This document shows positions 24,388 through 33,780 of a stretch of DNA of 64,000 nucleotides, in pieces; the stretch's first letter is position 1, and each line of letters opens with the position of its first letter. Source of the DNA: CAYNFR01 sp964616755 (GTDB lineage Bacteria > Bacteroidota > Bacteroidia > Chitinophagales > Saprospiraceae). The notes under the pieces are model-generated. The model searched no databases and had not been told where the DNA came from. It saw only the letters and a program-made list of their open reading frames with translations. The translations under genes were made by a program, and so were the position numbers. The stretch lies in NCBI GenBank assembly GCA_964616755.1, contig CAZTSI010000001.1, forward strand, positions 102,146-166,145, given 5' to 3'.

Positions 24388-27060
24388 ATGTCTTATAGGC
24401 TTATAAAAGTCGCGAAGGAGTTAAATGTTGGAACGAGCACGATCGTAGAGTTTTTGCATTCTAAGGGTTTTGATGTTGAAAACAAACCCACGGCGCAGGT
24501 TTCAGAAGAAATGCACGTTCTTTTGCTCAAGGAATTTAGTAACTCCATTGAAGAAAAAGTCAAGGCAGACAAACTAGTTATAGGTTCTCGAATAGAGGAA
24601 GCCCCTAAACCTGAACCTAAGCCTATCGTTAAAGAGGTAATCCCAGCGCCAAAACCTGCAGTAGTTGAGCCTGTTGTCGCTAAAACAGACCAAACGGTTC
24701 CTGACAAACCTACGGAGGAGGCAAAAGTTGAGCCAGTCGTCGATCCACCAAAAATAGGTCTCAAAGTTGTCGATAAAATTAACCTTGACAAGGTTAATAT
24801 ACCTAAGCCCGAACCCAAAGAAACGGCCGTACCTATTAAAGAGAGCGCTGCCCCTACAGCGACAACCGATGATGAGCCAAAAGGTGAGGAAATGGTAAGA
24901 GCCAAGATACCTCAATTAGAAGGCCTTAAAATTAAAGGTAAAATAGATACCAAAAAGTTTGAGGAGAGGCCTAAAAAAGCTGTAAAAACAGTTGAAGAGG
25001 TAAAGGCCACACCAAGTACTTCAAAGCCAAAACGCAAACGCAAAAAAATATCTGCTGAGAATTTAGCTACTACTAACCGTCGCCCTACAGGAAATACCAC
25101 TCAGGGCCGACCTCGAAGCAACAATCGTGAAGAAGACAAACAAGTAAGCGCCAAAGAAGTAGAGGAAAAGTTGAAAGCTACAATGGCTAAAATAGCCGGT
25201 GGCAAATCAAACAAACGCCAGCGTATACGCCGCGATAGTCGCGATGTAAAACGAGAGAGACAAGAGGAGATGGATTCTACCCTCGAAACAGGCGCGATCC
25301 AAGTGACAGAATTTATATCTGTTTCTGAACTTGCCAGCTTACTCGATATCAGTCCGACGGAGATTATTATGACCTGCATGAATATGGGTGTCATCGTATC
25401 TATCAATCAGCGACTTGATGCGGAAATTATTGAAATCGTTGCTGAAGAATATAACAAGGAAGTTGTTTTCATAAGCGCCGAAGAGCAGTTAGATATAGAA
25501 GAAGAAGATCCTGATGATCCTGCTGATTTAGTGACCCGTGGGCCGATCGTCACAGTTATGGGACACGTAGACCACGGAAAGACTTCCCTGCTCGACTATA
25601 TCAGACAAGCTAATGTCGTTAGTGGCGAAGCTGGAGGTATAACTCAGCATATAGGGGCATACGAGGTAAAAGTAGGGGATACAAAAGTAACGTTTCTTGA
25701 TACTCCTGGTCACGAAGCCTTTACAGCGATGCGAGCCAGAGGCGCTAAAGTTACAGATGTTGCCATTATTATTGTGGCAGCAGATGATCGCATCATGCCC
25801 CAGACCAAGGAAGCCATCAGCCACGCTCAGGCCGCAGGCGTACCAATGATTTTTGCCATTAACAAAATTGACAAAGACGGCGCTAACCCCACAAAAATAA
25901 AAGAAGAGCTCTCAAGCATGAATATTCTTGTCGAAGAATGGGGTGGCAAGTTTCAGTCTCAAGACATCTCTGCCAAAACTGGAGTAGGCATTCCTCAATT
26001 GCTTGATAAAATTATCTTAGAATCAGAAATACTTGACTTAAAAGCTAATCCTGATCGTAACGCCCAAGGCACTATCATAGAAGCTTCTCTAGACAAGGGG
26101 CGTGGTTATGTAACGAAGATTTTGGTGCAAAACGGATCGTTAGAACTAGGTAACGTAATAGTGGCAGGCTCTTATTCGGGCAAAATAAAGGCCATGTTTA
26201 ATGAGAAAGGAGGAAAGGTCAAGAAAGTTGGCCCGTCAACGCCGGTGCTTATCTTAGGCCTAAATGGTGCGCCACAAGCTGGAGAAAAATTTAAAGAAGT
26301 AGAATCTGACCAAGAAGCTCGTCAAATTGCTGCCAAGAGACAGCAAATCGAAAGAGAACAAAGCAATAGGGCTAACAAGCGAATAAGTCTTGATGAAATT
26401 GGTCGCCGCCTTGCGCTTGGAAATTTCAGGGAACTGAATTTGATCATCAAAGGTGACGTGGATGGATCTATAGAAGCATTGTCAGATGCCCTTATCAAAC
26501 AATCGATAGAAACTGTTCAAGTGAATATCATTCACAAAGCCGTTGGTCAGATAGTAGAATCGGACGTTCTTTTGGCTTCAGCATCGGACGCTATCATTAT
26601 TGGCTTCCAAGTAAGGCCGTCGAGTATAGCACGTCAATTGGCAGAAAAAGAAGGTGTAGAAATCAAGACATACTCCATCATTTATGAGGCTATTGACGAA
26701 ATCAGATCAGCCATAGAAGGCATGCTCGAGCCAACAAAAGAAGAGAAGATTACTTCTGAAGTGCAAGTTAGAGAGGTCTATAAAATTAGTAAGATTGGTA
26801 CAATCGCAGGATGCTATGTATCCTCAGGCATCATCAATCGAAATCATTACATTCGTGTCATCAGAGACGGTATTGTGGTATATCCAACGAAAGAAGGTGC
26901 AAACGGCGAGATTAGTAGCCTAAAACGATTTAAAGACGATGCCAAAGAAGTGAGAACAGGCCTTGAATGCGGTATTACCATCAAAAATTATAATGACATT
27001 CAAGTGAACGATGTTATCGAAGGCTACGAGATTATTGAAATTAAGCAAACGCTAAAGTAG
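24388..27060 (+). CDS. infB: translation initiation factor IF-2
   Basis: IF-2 is the GTPase that places initiator tRNA on the ribosome. The N-terminal 300 residues are a variable, Pro/Lys/Glu-rich region opening with the short IF2_N helix (YRLIKVAKELNVGTSTIVEFL). A second IF2_N motif lies near 310 (ISVSELASLLDISPTEIIMTCMN in part). The G domain has GHVDHGKT (392-399), DTPGHEAF and NKIDK; domains II to IV follow with VDGSIEAL. At 890 residues it is typical of Bacteroidota. It closes the rimP-nusA-infB operon. Confidence 0.98.
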   Translation: MSYRLIKVAKELNVGTSTIVEFLHSKGFDVENKPTAQVSEEMHVLLLKEFSNSIEEKVKADKLVIGSRIEEAPKPEPKPIVKEVIPAPKPAVVEPVVAKTDQTVPDKPTEEAKVEPVVDPPKIGLKVVDKINLDKVNIPKPEPKETAVPIKESAAPTATTDDEPKGEEMVRAKIPQLEGLKIKGKIDTKKFEERPKKAVKTVEEVKATPSTSKPKRKRKKISAENLATTNRRPTGNTTQGRPRSNNREEDKQVSAKEVEEKLKATMAKIAGGKSNKRQRIRRDSRDVKRERQEEMDSTLETGAIQVTEFISVSELASLLDISPTEIIMTCMNMGVIVSINQRLDAEIIEIVAEEYNKEVVFISAEEQLDIEEEDPDDPADLVTRGPIVTVMGHVDHGKTSLLDYIRQANVVSGEAGGITQHIGAYEVKVGDTKVTFLDTPGHEAFTAMRARGAKVTDVAIIIVAADDRIMPQTKEAISHAQAAGVPMIFAINKIDKDGANPTKIKEELSSMNILVEEWGGKFQSQDISAKTGVGIPQLLDKIILESEILDLKANPDRNAQGTIIEASLDKGRGYVTKILVQNGSLELGNVIVAGSYSGKIKAMFNEKGGKVKKVGPSTPVLILGLNGAPQAGEKFKEVESDQEARQIAAKRQQIEREQSNRANKRISLDEIGRRLALGNFRELNLIIKGDVDGSIEALSDALIKQSIETVQVNIIHKAVGQIVESDVLLASASDAIIIGFQVRPSSIARQLAEKEGVEIKTYSIIYEAIDEIRSAIEGMLEPTKEEKITSEVQVREVYKISKIGTIAGCYVSSGIINRNHYIRVIRDGIVVYPTKEGANGEISSLKRFKDDAKEVRTGLECGITIKNYNDIQVNDVIEGYEIIEIKQTLK

Positions 27061-27131
27061 GGGCAACTTAACTTAGTATCTCACCCTTTATATTGGATAC
27101 AAAGTTTTTTAAGTAGATGCCCTCATCGTGA

Positions 27132-27896
27132 ATGACTCGTTTTCATGACATAAAGATTTTTCTCGATCAGCAGATAGACGTCTATAATAATACCGATTTT
27201 ATTGAGTCAGACCCTATCTGTATTCCCCACTCTTATTCTAAGTTGCAAGACATAGAAATCACTGCCTTTTGGACAGCAATACTAGCATGGGGGCAACGAA
27301 AAACGATTATTCTAAAAGCAAAACAGCTCTTTGGCATGATGGACAACAGCCCTCATGACTTTATCCTCCACCATTCTGAAGGAGACCTTAAAGCATTTAT
27401 GCATTTTAAGCATCGCACTTTTCAGCCCGAGGATACCCTTTACTTTATATGGAGATTAAAACAGATCTATAGTCGGGTTGATTCGCTTGAGTCCATGTTT
27501 GCAGGCTCTGGTGATATGTATCAACGTCTTGTCAGATTCAACGAAGGTTTTTTGGACGATTCTATGCTCCTGCAACGTACGCGCAAACATGTAAGTGACC
27601 CTTCAAGAGGAAGTTCTTGCAAGCGCCTGAATATGTTTTTAAGATGGATGGTGAGACGCGATAATAAAGGTGTTGACTTCGGGCTTTGGAAAAATATTCC
27701 GATGAACTCCTTAATGATTCCTTTGGATGTACATGTCTTCAATATCTCTCGTCAATTGGGTCTGCTCACTCGTGATAAGGCTGACTGGAAAGCCGTAGAG
27801 GAATTGACGAACTTGCTTCGCGAGTGGAATCCACAAGACCCTGTACAATATGACTTCGCGCTATTCAGCCTCGGCCTAGAGCAGAGAAAACCCTGA
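27132..27896 (+). CDS. TIGR02757/DUF2400 family protein
   Basis: A 254-residue protein of a family found widely in Bacteroidota. Marker segments are ITAFWTAILAWGQRKTII, the GSSCKRLNMFLRWMVRRD stretch and VDFGLW...PLDVHVFNISRQLGL. The helical architecture recalls helix-hairpin-helix DNA glycosylases, so a nucleic-acid role is possible, but no function is established. It starts 71 nt after infB, in the same direction, possibly read through from it. Confidence 0.85.
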   Translation: MTRFHDIKIFLDQQIDVYNNTDFIESDPICIPHSYSKLQDIEITAFWTAILAWGQRKTIILKAKQLFGMMDNSPHDFILHHSEGDLKAFMHFKHRTFQPEDTLYFIWRLKQIYSRVDSLESMFAGSGDMYQRLVRFNEGFLDDSMLLQRTRKHVSDPSRGSSCKRLNMFLRWMVRRDNKGVDFGLWKNIPMNSLMIPLDVHVFNISRQLGLLTRDKADWKAVEELTNLLREWNPQDPVQYDFALFSLGLEQRKP

Positions 27897-28075
27897 TCAG
27901 ACGGCTATATTCTAGTACCTTATCTATCAATATCCACATAATATATCCGAACAAATCCTATAACTACACTCCCCTTTCTTTTAAAATTTAACGACAAAAA
28001 GAAATGCTACTCAATGAAAAGCTTGATGTTTAAGAAGTCATTTTCGCGAACCTGCTATTCTCTGTTGAAATATCT

Positions 28076-28105
28076 TTTGAGCTGCACAAGGATATCATAC
28101 ATTTG
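28076..28105 (+). promoter_or_regulatory. promoter TTTG-N18-TACATTTG
   Basis: TTTG (28076-28079), 18 nt, TACATTTG (28098-28105): a full match to the Bacteroidota promoter. It drives the membrane TPR gene at 28132, with a leader near 20 nt. Confidence 0.75.
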
Positions 28106-28131
28106 TATATTAAATCAGAAAGCACAATAGC

Positions 28132-28746
28132 ATGATAAATATTAATATATACTGGTTAATCGGTGGAACGATAGCACTACTACTAGGCGGAACTATTCTA
28201 GCGTTTACCGTTGGCTTTTGGTATGCCTTTCCTCTTTTACTCATTGGCTTAATTTTACTTGTGGTATATATCCTGTTTGGCAGCGTTAACAATGCCGCTA
28301 AGTATATCCAAGAAGGAGACTTTGATAAGGCGGATAAAATGCTCAAACTTACTTGGAAGCCCGATTGGCTATATGTCACTCAACGCGCCTTTTACTATAT
28401 CATGAAAGGCTCAATTGCCATGAACAATAAGGATACCAATGCCGCCGAAAAGCTTTTTGACCATGCATTAAATCTCAATTTGCCATCCGACAATGAAAGA
28501 GGAATGGTGCTTCTACAGTTAGCAAATATCAATGCGACTAAAGGAAAGTGGAGTGCAGCTAAAAATTACTTTCGCGAAATTAAAAAGCTCACCATTACAG
28601 AGAATATGATCAAATCGCAGGTAGATCAGTTCGAAAAGGCATTACATCAAAGCGGGCAAGCAAATGCCATGCGAATGGGAAATCCTGGCGCGCAAGTAGT
28701 ACAATTGGGGAGTAAAGGAAAGCGAAGAAGGCCTAAAATGCGCTAG
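28132..28746 (+). CDS. two-helix membrane protein with TPR-like domain
   Basis: Two membrane segments at about residues 6-28 and 32-50 are followed by a cytosolic TPR-like region (KYIQEGDFDKADKMLKLTW, KDTNAAEKLFDHALNL, ATKGKWSAAKNYFREIKKL). The C terminus is strongly basic (KGKRRRPKMR). Total 204 residues. No specific family name can be given; it looks like a membrane-anchored protein-interaction module. It has its own promoter and is convergent with the glycosyltransferase gene, only 2 nt apart. Confidence 0.75.
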   Translation: MININIYWLIGGTIALLLGGTILAFTVGFWYAFPLLLIGLILLVVYILFGSVNNAAKYIQEGDFDKADKMLKLTWKPDWLYVTQRAFYYIMKGSIAMNNKDTNAAEKLFDHALNLNLPSDNERGMVLLQLANINATKGKWSAAKNYFREIKKLTITENMIKSQVDQFEKALHQSGQANAMRMGNPGAQVVQLGSKGKRRRPKMR

Positions 28747-28748
28747 CA

Positions 28749-29861
28749 CTAATGATTCGTCTCAATCTCGGTTAAGGTTTTTACGAGCTTGGACAAAGCT
28801 TCTTGGCGTTTATCTAAAAGCATTTTTTGTGTAGCTAGGCAATGGCTTCTTTTTTCTTCGATCATAGCTTTGTTTAAGGTTTTCAACCATTTAGGAATCA
28901 TAGCACTATCTGCAATATGCCACCCACAGTCCTTGACATATTGCCAACTGTCACTTTCCACTGATCCAACATAAAGGATGGCGTTACCCAAACAAACAGA
29001 TGACAATGCTTTAGATGGAACAGATATATGCGTCCACTCTTCACGTAAAATAACCATCTGAATATCCACATAACTTAACGCTTCATTAGAGATTGTTCCT
29101 AATACATGGATTACATTGGGATAATGCCTTAGATCATGCCATACTTCTGCGCTTGCAGTAGAACATTTTAATATTAAGCGCATATCAGGAGATAGATGTT
29201 GTGCCAATATTTTAATTGGCAAAGGATCATGTGCCTCCCCGAGATTTCCTACGTAGGCCAAATATATAAGCTGATCCCCTTCATACCATTTAGGTAGTTC
29301 ATCTTTCAAAACTGAAGAAGCAGGCTCAATTAAACCCACTGGATAGGGAATAACTTGCACTTTTGGATAATCCTTGAGCAAATACCCCGATTGCTTTGGC
29401 CCTAAACTGATAAATGCATTTGGTATCGCTCTGCGGCTTATGTTGGTGTACATCTTGAGTAAAAGGTTGTCCTTTCTTAATATCCGTGCGGCAACAAAAG
29501 CATCAGGATAAACATCCATAGTCCACACTATCATAGGACACTTCAATGCCAACACTGACGACCAAAAGGACATAAAAGATGGATCCGTCAAGAAAACTAC
29601 GACATCCAACGGTATACTCTTTACCCTTCTTACTAAGCGAAAGGACAAGAGAAAACTAGATATAAAGCGCTGCCACACAATCTTTCCATCATACGAACGC
29701 GCTACTTGCTCATAATGAAAGCCCAACGAACTTGGCTCTGAAGTTGATATGATGTAAATGTCGTGTCCTTCCTGCTTTAAAAAATTAGCGAGATACATGG
29801 CATGAGTTCCCGTTGGAGAGGAGTTAAGGCCTATTTTTTTATTGACAATCGCTATTCTCAT
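28749..29861 (-). CDS. glycosyltransferase, GT4-like
   Basis: A GT-B-fold enzyme of 370 residues. The N-terminal half starts MRIAIVNKKIGLNSSPTG and has the glycine-rich acceptor loop. The linker region has VQVIPYPVGLIEP, and the donor half has YLAYVGNLGEAHDPLPI. The usual EGxGLPxxEAM motif is replaced by HISVPSKALSSVCLGNAIL, close to the WcaI/WbuB-like subgroup that has VPSK. It should act in surface polysaccharide synthesis. It is the last gene of the leftward group with a second glycosyltransferase and a sulfotransferase. Confidence 0.8.
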   Translation of the reverse strand: MRIAIVNKKIGLNSSPTGTHAMYLANFLKQEGHDIYIISTSEPSSLGFHYEQVARSYDGKIVWQRFISSFLLSFRLVRRVKSIPLDVVVFLTDPSFMSFWSSVLALKCPMIVWTMDVYPDAFVAARILRKDNLLLKMYTNISRRAIPNAFISLGPKQSGYLLKDYPKVQVIPYPVGLIEPASSVLKDELPKWYEGDQLIYLAYVGNLGEAHDPLPIKILAQHLSPDMRLILKCSTASAEVWHDLRHYPNVIHVLGTISNEALSYVDIQMVILREEWTHISVPSKALSSVCLGNAILYVGSVESDSWQYVKDCGWHIADSAMIPKWLKTLNKAMIEEKRSHCLATQKMLLDKRQEALSKLVKTLTEIETNH

Positions 29862-29922
29862 GCTCCTTTAAGATGGCTCTTTTGATCGCTTTCCTTTCAT
29901 ATTATTTCTCTTAACATGATGT

Positions 29923-31068
29923 CTAATCATTAAGAATAGTATTGCAAAAATCTATATATAAATCCAAATGTCGCTTTAGGCTATAATCCTTCTTTACCAT
30001 TTCTCGGGCATTATTGACCATCAATTGCGTATTGGCGGGATCATTAAGCAAGGTGGTGATGCCATTCGCTATGTCTGCAGGGGTTCGATCTACTATTTTA
30101 CAGTAAGAATTTGAAGCATTTAATCTTATCAAATCACCCACAGGTGTCGCCACTACTGGCAATCCCACCGCCATAGCCTCCCATACTGCCATGGGGCTTG
30201 ACTCATGTGCAGAGGCACACAAATACACATCAGCCTTTGCCAAATAGTGCATAGTTTTCTCTGAATACCCATCAAAAATCACATGATCCCTGAGCTCATA
30301 TCGAACGACCAAATCCTCTAATTTTCGCGCATACTTTTTTTGGCTGTCCAAAACTGGGCCTACAACTCTCAACTTCAGATGTTTTAATCCAGACATATTA
30401 ACTAATTCATGCAAAGCCTCAATCATCAAGTGTATCCCTTTATTAGGATTAATGTAGGCCACGGTAAGGATTTCAATGCTAGATTTCTGTACTTGAATAC
30501 CCCCACGTGCTGCGAGTGTTTCTTCTATAAAAAATACAGGTGCAGATATTAATGTTTCTCGCTTAGGATGATCGTATACCGAATAATACTCTCGAGTGGC
30601 ATAAGAAGCATATATCCGATAGTCGGATCTTGACGACAAGCCTCTGTATATCCAACGAACTATAGAGGGCTGGCGCGTATCATTCATGTGCCATATACAT
30701 TTCACCTTCATCTGGTGGGCAGCGATGACCGCTTTAAATTGCCAAGATCCATTAGCATGGATGATGTTAGGTGACAACTCGTGGATTAATTGCTTGAGTT
30801 CTCGTACTTCACGCCAAAAATGCCTTATATAGCTTAACAAAACTCTTAGATCTTTAGAAAGCGGGCGAAGCGTTAGTGCTTTATATTTAATATTATACAA
30901 TTGGCATTGATGGATGAAATGAGTAGCGTTAATGGGACAACAGATAGTGATATCGGCCACCTCTCTACTACTCTTAGCAACGTAGAGCATCCTTTTGAGC
31001 GCACCTCCGCCTCTTCCCTCTTCGCTGACCATAAGGATCTTTGGCCTATTTATTTTTGTATCAGCCAT
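29923..31068 (-). CDS. glycosyltransferase, GT4 family
   Basis: A 381-residue GT-B enzyme. The glycine-rich loop is EEGRGGGALKRM near the start, and the donor site has TVAYINPNKGIHLMIEAL. The family motif is SAHESSPMAVWEAMAVGLPVVATPVGDL, with the EX7E glutamates. Its start overlaps the end of the sulfotransferase gene by 19 nt, indicating one transcript and a shared pathway. The acceptor is unknown; with the sulfotransferase it suggests a sulfated glycan or glycolipid (inference). Confidence 0.87.
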   Translation of the reverse strand: MADTKINRPKILMVSEEGRGGGALKRMLYVAKSSREVADITICCPINATHFIHQCQLYNIKYKALTLRPLSKDLRVLLSYIRHFWREVRELKQLIHELSPNIIHANGSWQFKAVIAAHQMKVKCIWHMNDTRQPSIVRWIYRGLSSRSDYRIYASYATREYYSVYDHPKRETLISAPVFFIEETLAARGGIQVQKSSIEILTVAYINPNKGIHLMIEALHELVNMSGLKHLKLRVVGPVLDSQKKYARKLEDLVVRYELRDHVIFDGYSEKTMHYLAKADVYLCASAHESSPMAVWEAMAVGLPVVATPVGDLIRLNASNSYCKIVDRTPADIANGITTLLNDPANTQLMVNNAREMVKKDYSLKRHLDLYIDFCNTILND

Positions 31069-31871
31069 GACTGGTCCTTTTCATAATCTAGCATAATGAG
31101 CATTTCGCCACCATAAAAGTCAAAGACGGCAGAGGCTTCTTTGGTAAAGTAGTTTTTCCAATCGCCAGAAATGCCCTTACGCAGAAATGAATCGCCGTCC
31201 ATCTCACCATTTTTACGCAAACTTTGCCGCTCAAAGGAGAAAGTTTCGATTGCCTTTAATATGTGTGTGTCGTCAATTTGCTCAGGCAATATTTGTTTAC
31301 ATAGTCTGTGCATAGTAGCTAAAGGATTGGATAACATTTCTCCGTACCGACACCATATTATTTTGTCTTGTGGATAGGCAAGCATTTTTGAGTGATAGCT
31401 AGCCCAATTCAGCCTTTTCCCGGCGATAGTAAAGTTTTTAAAGAATAGTTCAATGAACCTTGGAATATTCTCGATGACATTCCCTACATCCGGCGAAGGC
31501 ATTTGTGCTCGCCAATATCGTACAAGTGGCGATACTTCGCTTTCATCTTTAATGTTTGGTCGTAAAAAATGAAAATAGGCGGATATCATCACATCTCTCC
31601 CATCTCGGGTCATCACTACAAGAGGCGAATTTCGAGAAGGTAAGCTTGTATAATGACTGTGAAAAATAGCTCGGCCCATTATAGGCATGAAGTTGTGCTG
31701 TATATATGGTGATTCTGTGACAAATCCTAGCATTTGGCATAGCCATGATCCCCCTGACTTTGGAAATTCGGATACATAAATATGTTTTGACAATGGTGCC
31801 CCAAAATGCCATGTCAAATACCGTTGAAGAGCAGATGTTTTTATAGTTAATTGGTTTCGCGTATCTCTCAT
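31050..31871 (-). CDS. sulfotransferase
   Basis: A PAPS-dependent sulfotransferase of 273 residues. The 5'-phosphosulfate loop is VSEFPKSGGSWLCQ (33-46) and the 3'-phosphate site is TRDGRDVMISAYFHF (about 107-121); both are close to the consensus, with the catalytic-site Ser/Gly and Arg-Asp-Gly-Arg-Asp conserved. The acceptor is unknown. It is followed by an overlapping glycosyltransferase, so a carbohydrate or lipid-linked sugar acceptor is plausible. It starts 39 nt after the RluA-type gene. Confidence 0.88.
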   Translation of the reverse strand: MRDTRNQLTIKTSALQRYLTWHFGAPLSKHIYVSEFPKSGGSWLCQMLGFVTESPYIQHNFMPIMGRAIFHSHYTSLPSRNSPLVVMTRDGRDVMISAYFHFLRPNIKDESEVSPLVRYWRAQMPSPDVGNVIENIPRFIELFFKNFTIAGKRLNWASYHSKMLAYPQDKIIWCRYGEMLSNPLATMHRLCKQILPEQIDDTHILKAIETFSFERQSLRKNGEMDGDSFLRKGISGDWKNYFTKEASAVFDFYGGEMLIMLDYEKDQSWLIQK

Positions 31872-31910
31872 GGTAGTTTGACCAACATGATCTAATGGTA
31901 AATGTAGACT

Positions 31911-32555
31911 CTATTCTGTCTTGGTGCTCAAGGCCTCTTTTACAACTTGCCAAAGCCTATCTTCCCTCAAAATAGGCGCGGTTATATGTACTCCTTCGCT
32001 CGGTATATCTATCGAATAAGCATGTAGATCTATTCCACCTCCTTTATTACTTCGATCAAATCCATACTTCAAATCGCCCCTAATCGTTGCGCCTACAGCG
32101 GCTAATTGCGCTCGAATTTGATGAAACTTACCACTTTTGAGCGTAACTTCTAACACATCAAATCGATCTAAACGCAATAAACGTCGATAACTCAACCGCG
32201 CTTCCTTCCAGTCCTTCCGCATTTCATTAGCAATCAGCGCTTTGTGCCTTTTGTGATCTCTACCCATAAAATGAACCAATTCGTCATTCTCCAGATCGAT
32301 TTGTCGGGTGATCGCTACGTATTTTTTAGTCACTGTCCATTGCGCCATAACCGCATGTTGAGCTGGACTTTTGGCAATCATAACAATTCCACTAACAGGT
32401 CTGTCAAGCCGATTGACAAGGTGATAGGATGGATCGAGCAGAGCTAATAAAGATACATCACCTGTCTTGTCGGGTTGGGTGGGCATGCCCATCGGCTTAT
32501 TGACAAGAAGGTACTGTGGCGTATCTAAAAGTATAGAAATTGAAGATTCACTCAC
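31911..32555 (-). CDS. RluA-family pseudouridine synthase
   Basis: A short (214-residue) pseudouridine synthase. The catalytic motif HLVNRLDRPVSGIVMIAKS has Asp51; YLLVNKPMGMPTQP comes before it, and KSGKFHQIRAQLAAVG after it. There is no S4 domain, as in RluA/RluC-like small forms. The modified RNA site cannot be told. It starts with GTG at 32555, whose first base follows the stop of the small gene upstream, so the two are probably coupled. Confidence 0.9.
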   Translation of the reverse strand: MSESSISILLDTPQYLLVNKPMGMPTQPDKTGDVSLLALLDPSYHLVNRLDRPVSGIVMIAKSPAQHAVMAQWTVTKKYVAITRQIDLENDELVHFMGRDHKRHKALIANEMRKDWKEARLSYRRLLRLDRFDVLEVTLKSGKFHQIRAQLAAVGATIRGDLKYGFDRSNKGGGIDLHAYSIDIPSEGVHITAPILREDRLWQVVKEALSTKTE

Positions 32556-32690
32556 TTATTTAATTTCTTCATAATCCACATCAATCGTATCATTTAGCTG
32601 ACTAGAAGCGGGATTTTCGATACGTTTGGCGGGCATCATAACTTTATATAGAAGAAAAAGTAGCACGGCAACGGAAATAATCTTAAACAC
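32556..32690 (-). CDS. 44-residue membrane-anchored protein (DUF4834-like)
   Basis: GTG at 32690 opens 44 codons ending in TAA directly before the RluA-type GTG. One membrane helix (FKIISVAVLLFLLYKVM) is followed by a polar acidic tail ending DVDYEEIK. The layout, one helix plus a tail ending in a YEE-type motif, resembles DUF4834-type small proteins of Bacteroidota; this is recollection, not a search. Zero-gap coupling with the next gene supports translation. Confidence 0.6.
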   Translation of the reverse strand: MFKIISVAVLLFLLYKVMMPAKRIENPASSQLNDTIDVDYEEIK

Positions 32691-32733
32691 GTATAATCTA
32701 TTTTGATGCGAAAGATATAGCTATTCAACTAAA

Positions 32734-33618
32734 TTACTTCTTCTTTTTCAAATGATAAACAATCGAGCTAGCCTTTTCAATGTTCAATATAGCCCTCAAC
32801 AAAGAGTATGTCGCTAAAAAAGGGATCATTAAATAAAACCAAGTTCGCTTTCTGTATGACTCACTAATTAAACAGTTGTAATATGGATCTAGCGGCAAAA
32901 AACTTGTTCTATTCAGCTCAAAACCATTATGCTCCGCAAATGGTACAAAATTTTCTTTGGTAAAATGCCAAAGATGTCTTGGAACATCATAACCATTCCA
33001 ATACACCTGATAGTGCTGCGCTTCTGCACAAGTATGATTGGGCAAGGCCACTATCATCACGCCATCATCATCTAAAAGAGAGTGCATTCGTGCCAAAATC
33101 TCTTCAGGATTATATACATGTTCGAGCACATGCCAAAACGTAACGTAGCCTATTCCAGAGGCCAAAGTGTTTTTAAATAGTTCATCAGGATGAAATATCG
33201 GCAAACCCAGCTTTTCCCTGCCAAATAGTCTTGCCTTATCACTAATTTCTACGCCTTGAACATTATATCCCCTAGCTCTCATCTCGTTGATAAAATAACC
33301 CGTGCCGGTGCCAAAATCCAACAAGCTCCTTTTCTTTTTATGGCTTTCGAGTAATCGATACTTATGTTGAATCATCCAAACTCTCGCCTTATGATATAAA
33401 TAATTGACAATTCCCTTGGCGCTATCGCTGTGTTCAACGTATTCTTCAGTATCGTAGAATCGATAGACATCATCGGCAGGAGGAGGGTTGTCAATATATC
33501 GAAAATGGCAATTAGGGCATTCAACAATCCAAAAATATTCTAAAGTAACAAGGTGATCTTTTATCTCTACAGGGTTTATCTTCTCCTTTTCACCACAAAC
33601 AATGCAAGCTTCGATCAT
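32734..33618 (-). CDS. class I SAM-dependent methyltransferase with zinc ribbon
   Basis: A 294-residue protein. The first 40 residues form a zinc-ribbon with CxxC pairs at 5/8 (CIVC) and 34/37 (CPNC). The Rossmann methyltransferase follows with LLDFGTGTGYFINEMRARG (SAM loop), VQGVEIS, VTFWHVLEHVYNPEEIL and VMIVALPNH. A hydrophobic stretch near 255-280 (FYLMIPFLATYSLLRAIL) may bind membrane. Proteins of this layout are common in polysaccharide and lipid modification clusters. It diverges from the DUF2723 gene. Confidence 0.85.
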   Translation of the reverse strand: MIEACIVCGEKEKINPVEIKDHLVTLEYFWIVECPNCHFRYIDNPPPADDVYRFYDTEEYVEHSDSAKGIVNYLYHKARVWMIQHKYRLLESHKKKRSLLDFGTGTGYFINEMRARGYNVQGVEISDKARLFGREKLGLPIFHPDELFKNTLASGIGYVTFWHVLEHVYNPEEILARMHSLLDDDGVMIVALPNHTCAEAQHYQVYWNGYDVPRHLWHFTKENFVPFAEHNGFELNRTSFLPLDPYYNCLISESYRKRTWFYLMIPFLATYSLLRAILNIEKASSIVYHLKKKK

Positions 33619-33677
33619 AATATCTGTTAGTATAAAACGTATTTGATGTGAATGAAATGCAAAATGAAGCTATTTCA

Positions 33678-33685
33678 TACATTTG
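33678..33685 (+). promoter_or_regulatory. -7 box (TACATTTG) for the DUF2723 gene
   Basis: TACATTTG matches TAnnTTTG; no TTG lies 17-20 nt upstream. The leader would be about 90 nt. Confidence 0.4.
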
Positions 33686-33780
33686 CAAGCAAACACATTA
33701 TGATTTTTGCACATAAATTGTTTTTTTCTAATTTTTCTCGTCATTGAACCACACTTCCGTCCACGGAGCAAAACTATATT

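Noticed and set aside
24393..24905. Minus-strand frames of up to 170 codons over the start of infB
   Set aside because: Low-complexity shadow of the Pro/Glu/Lys-rich N-terminal region of IF-2.
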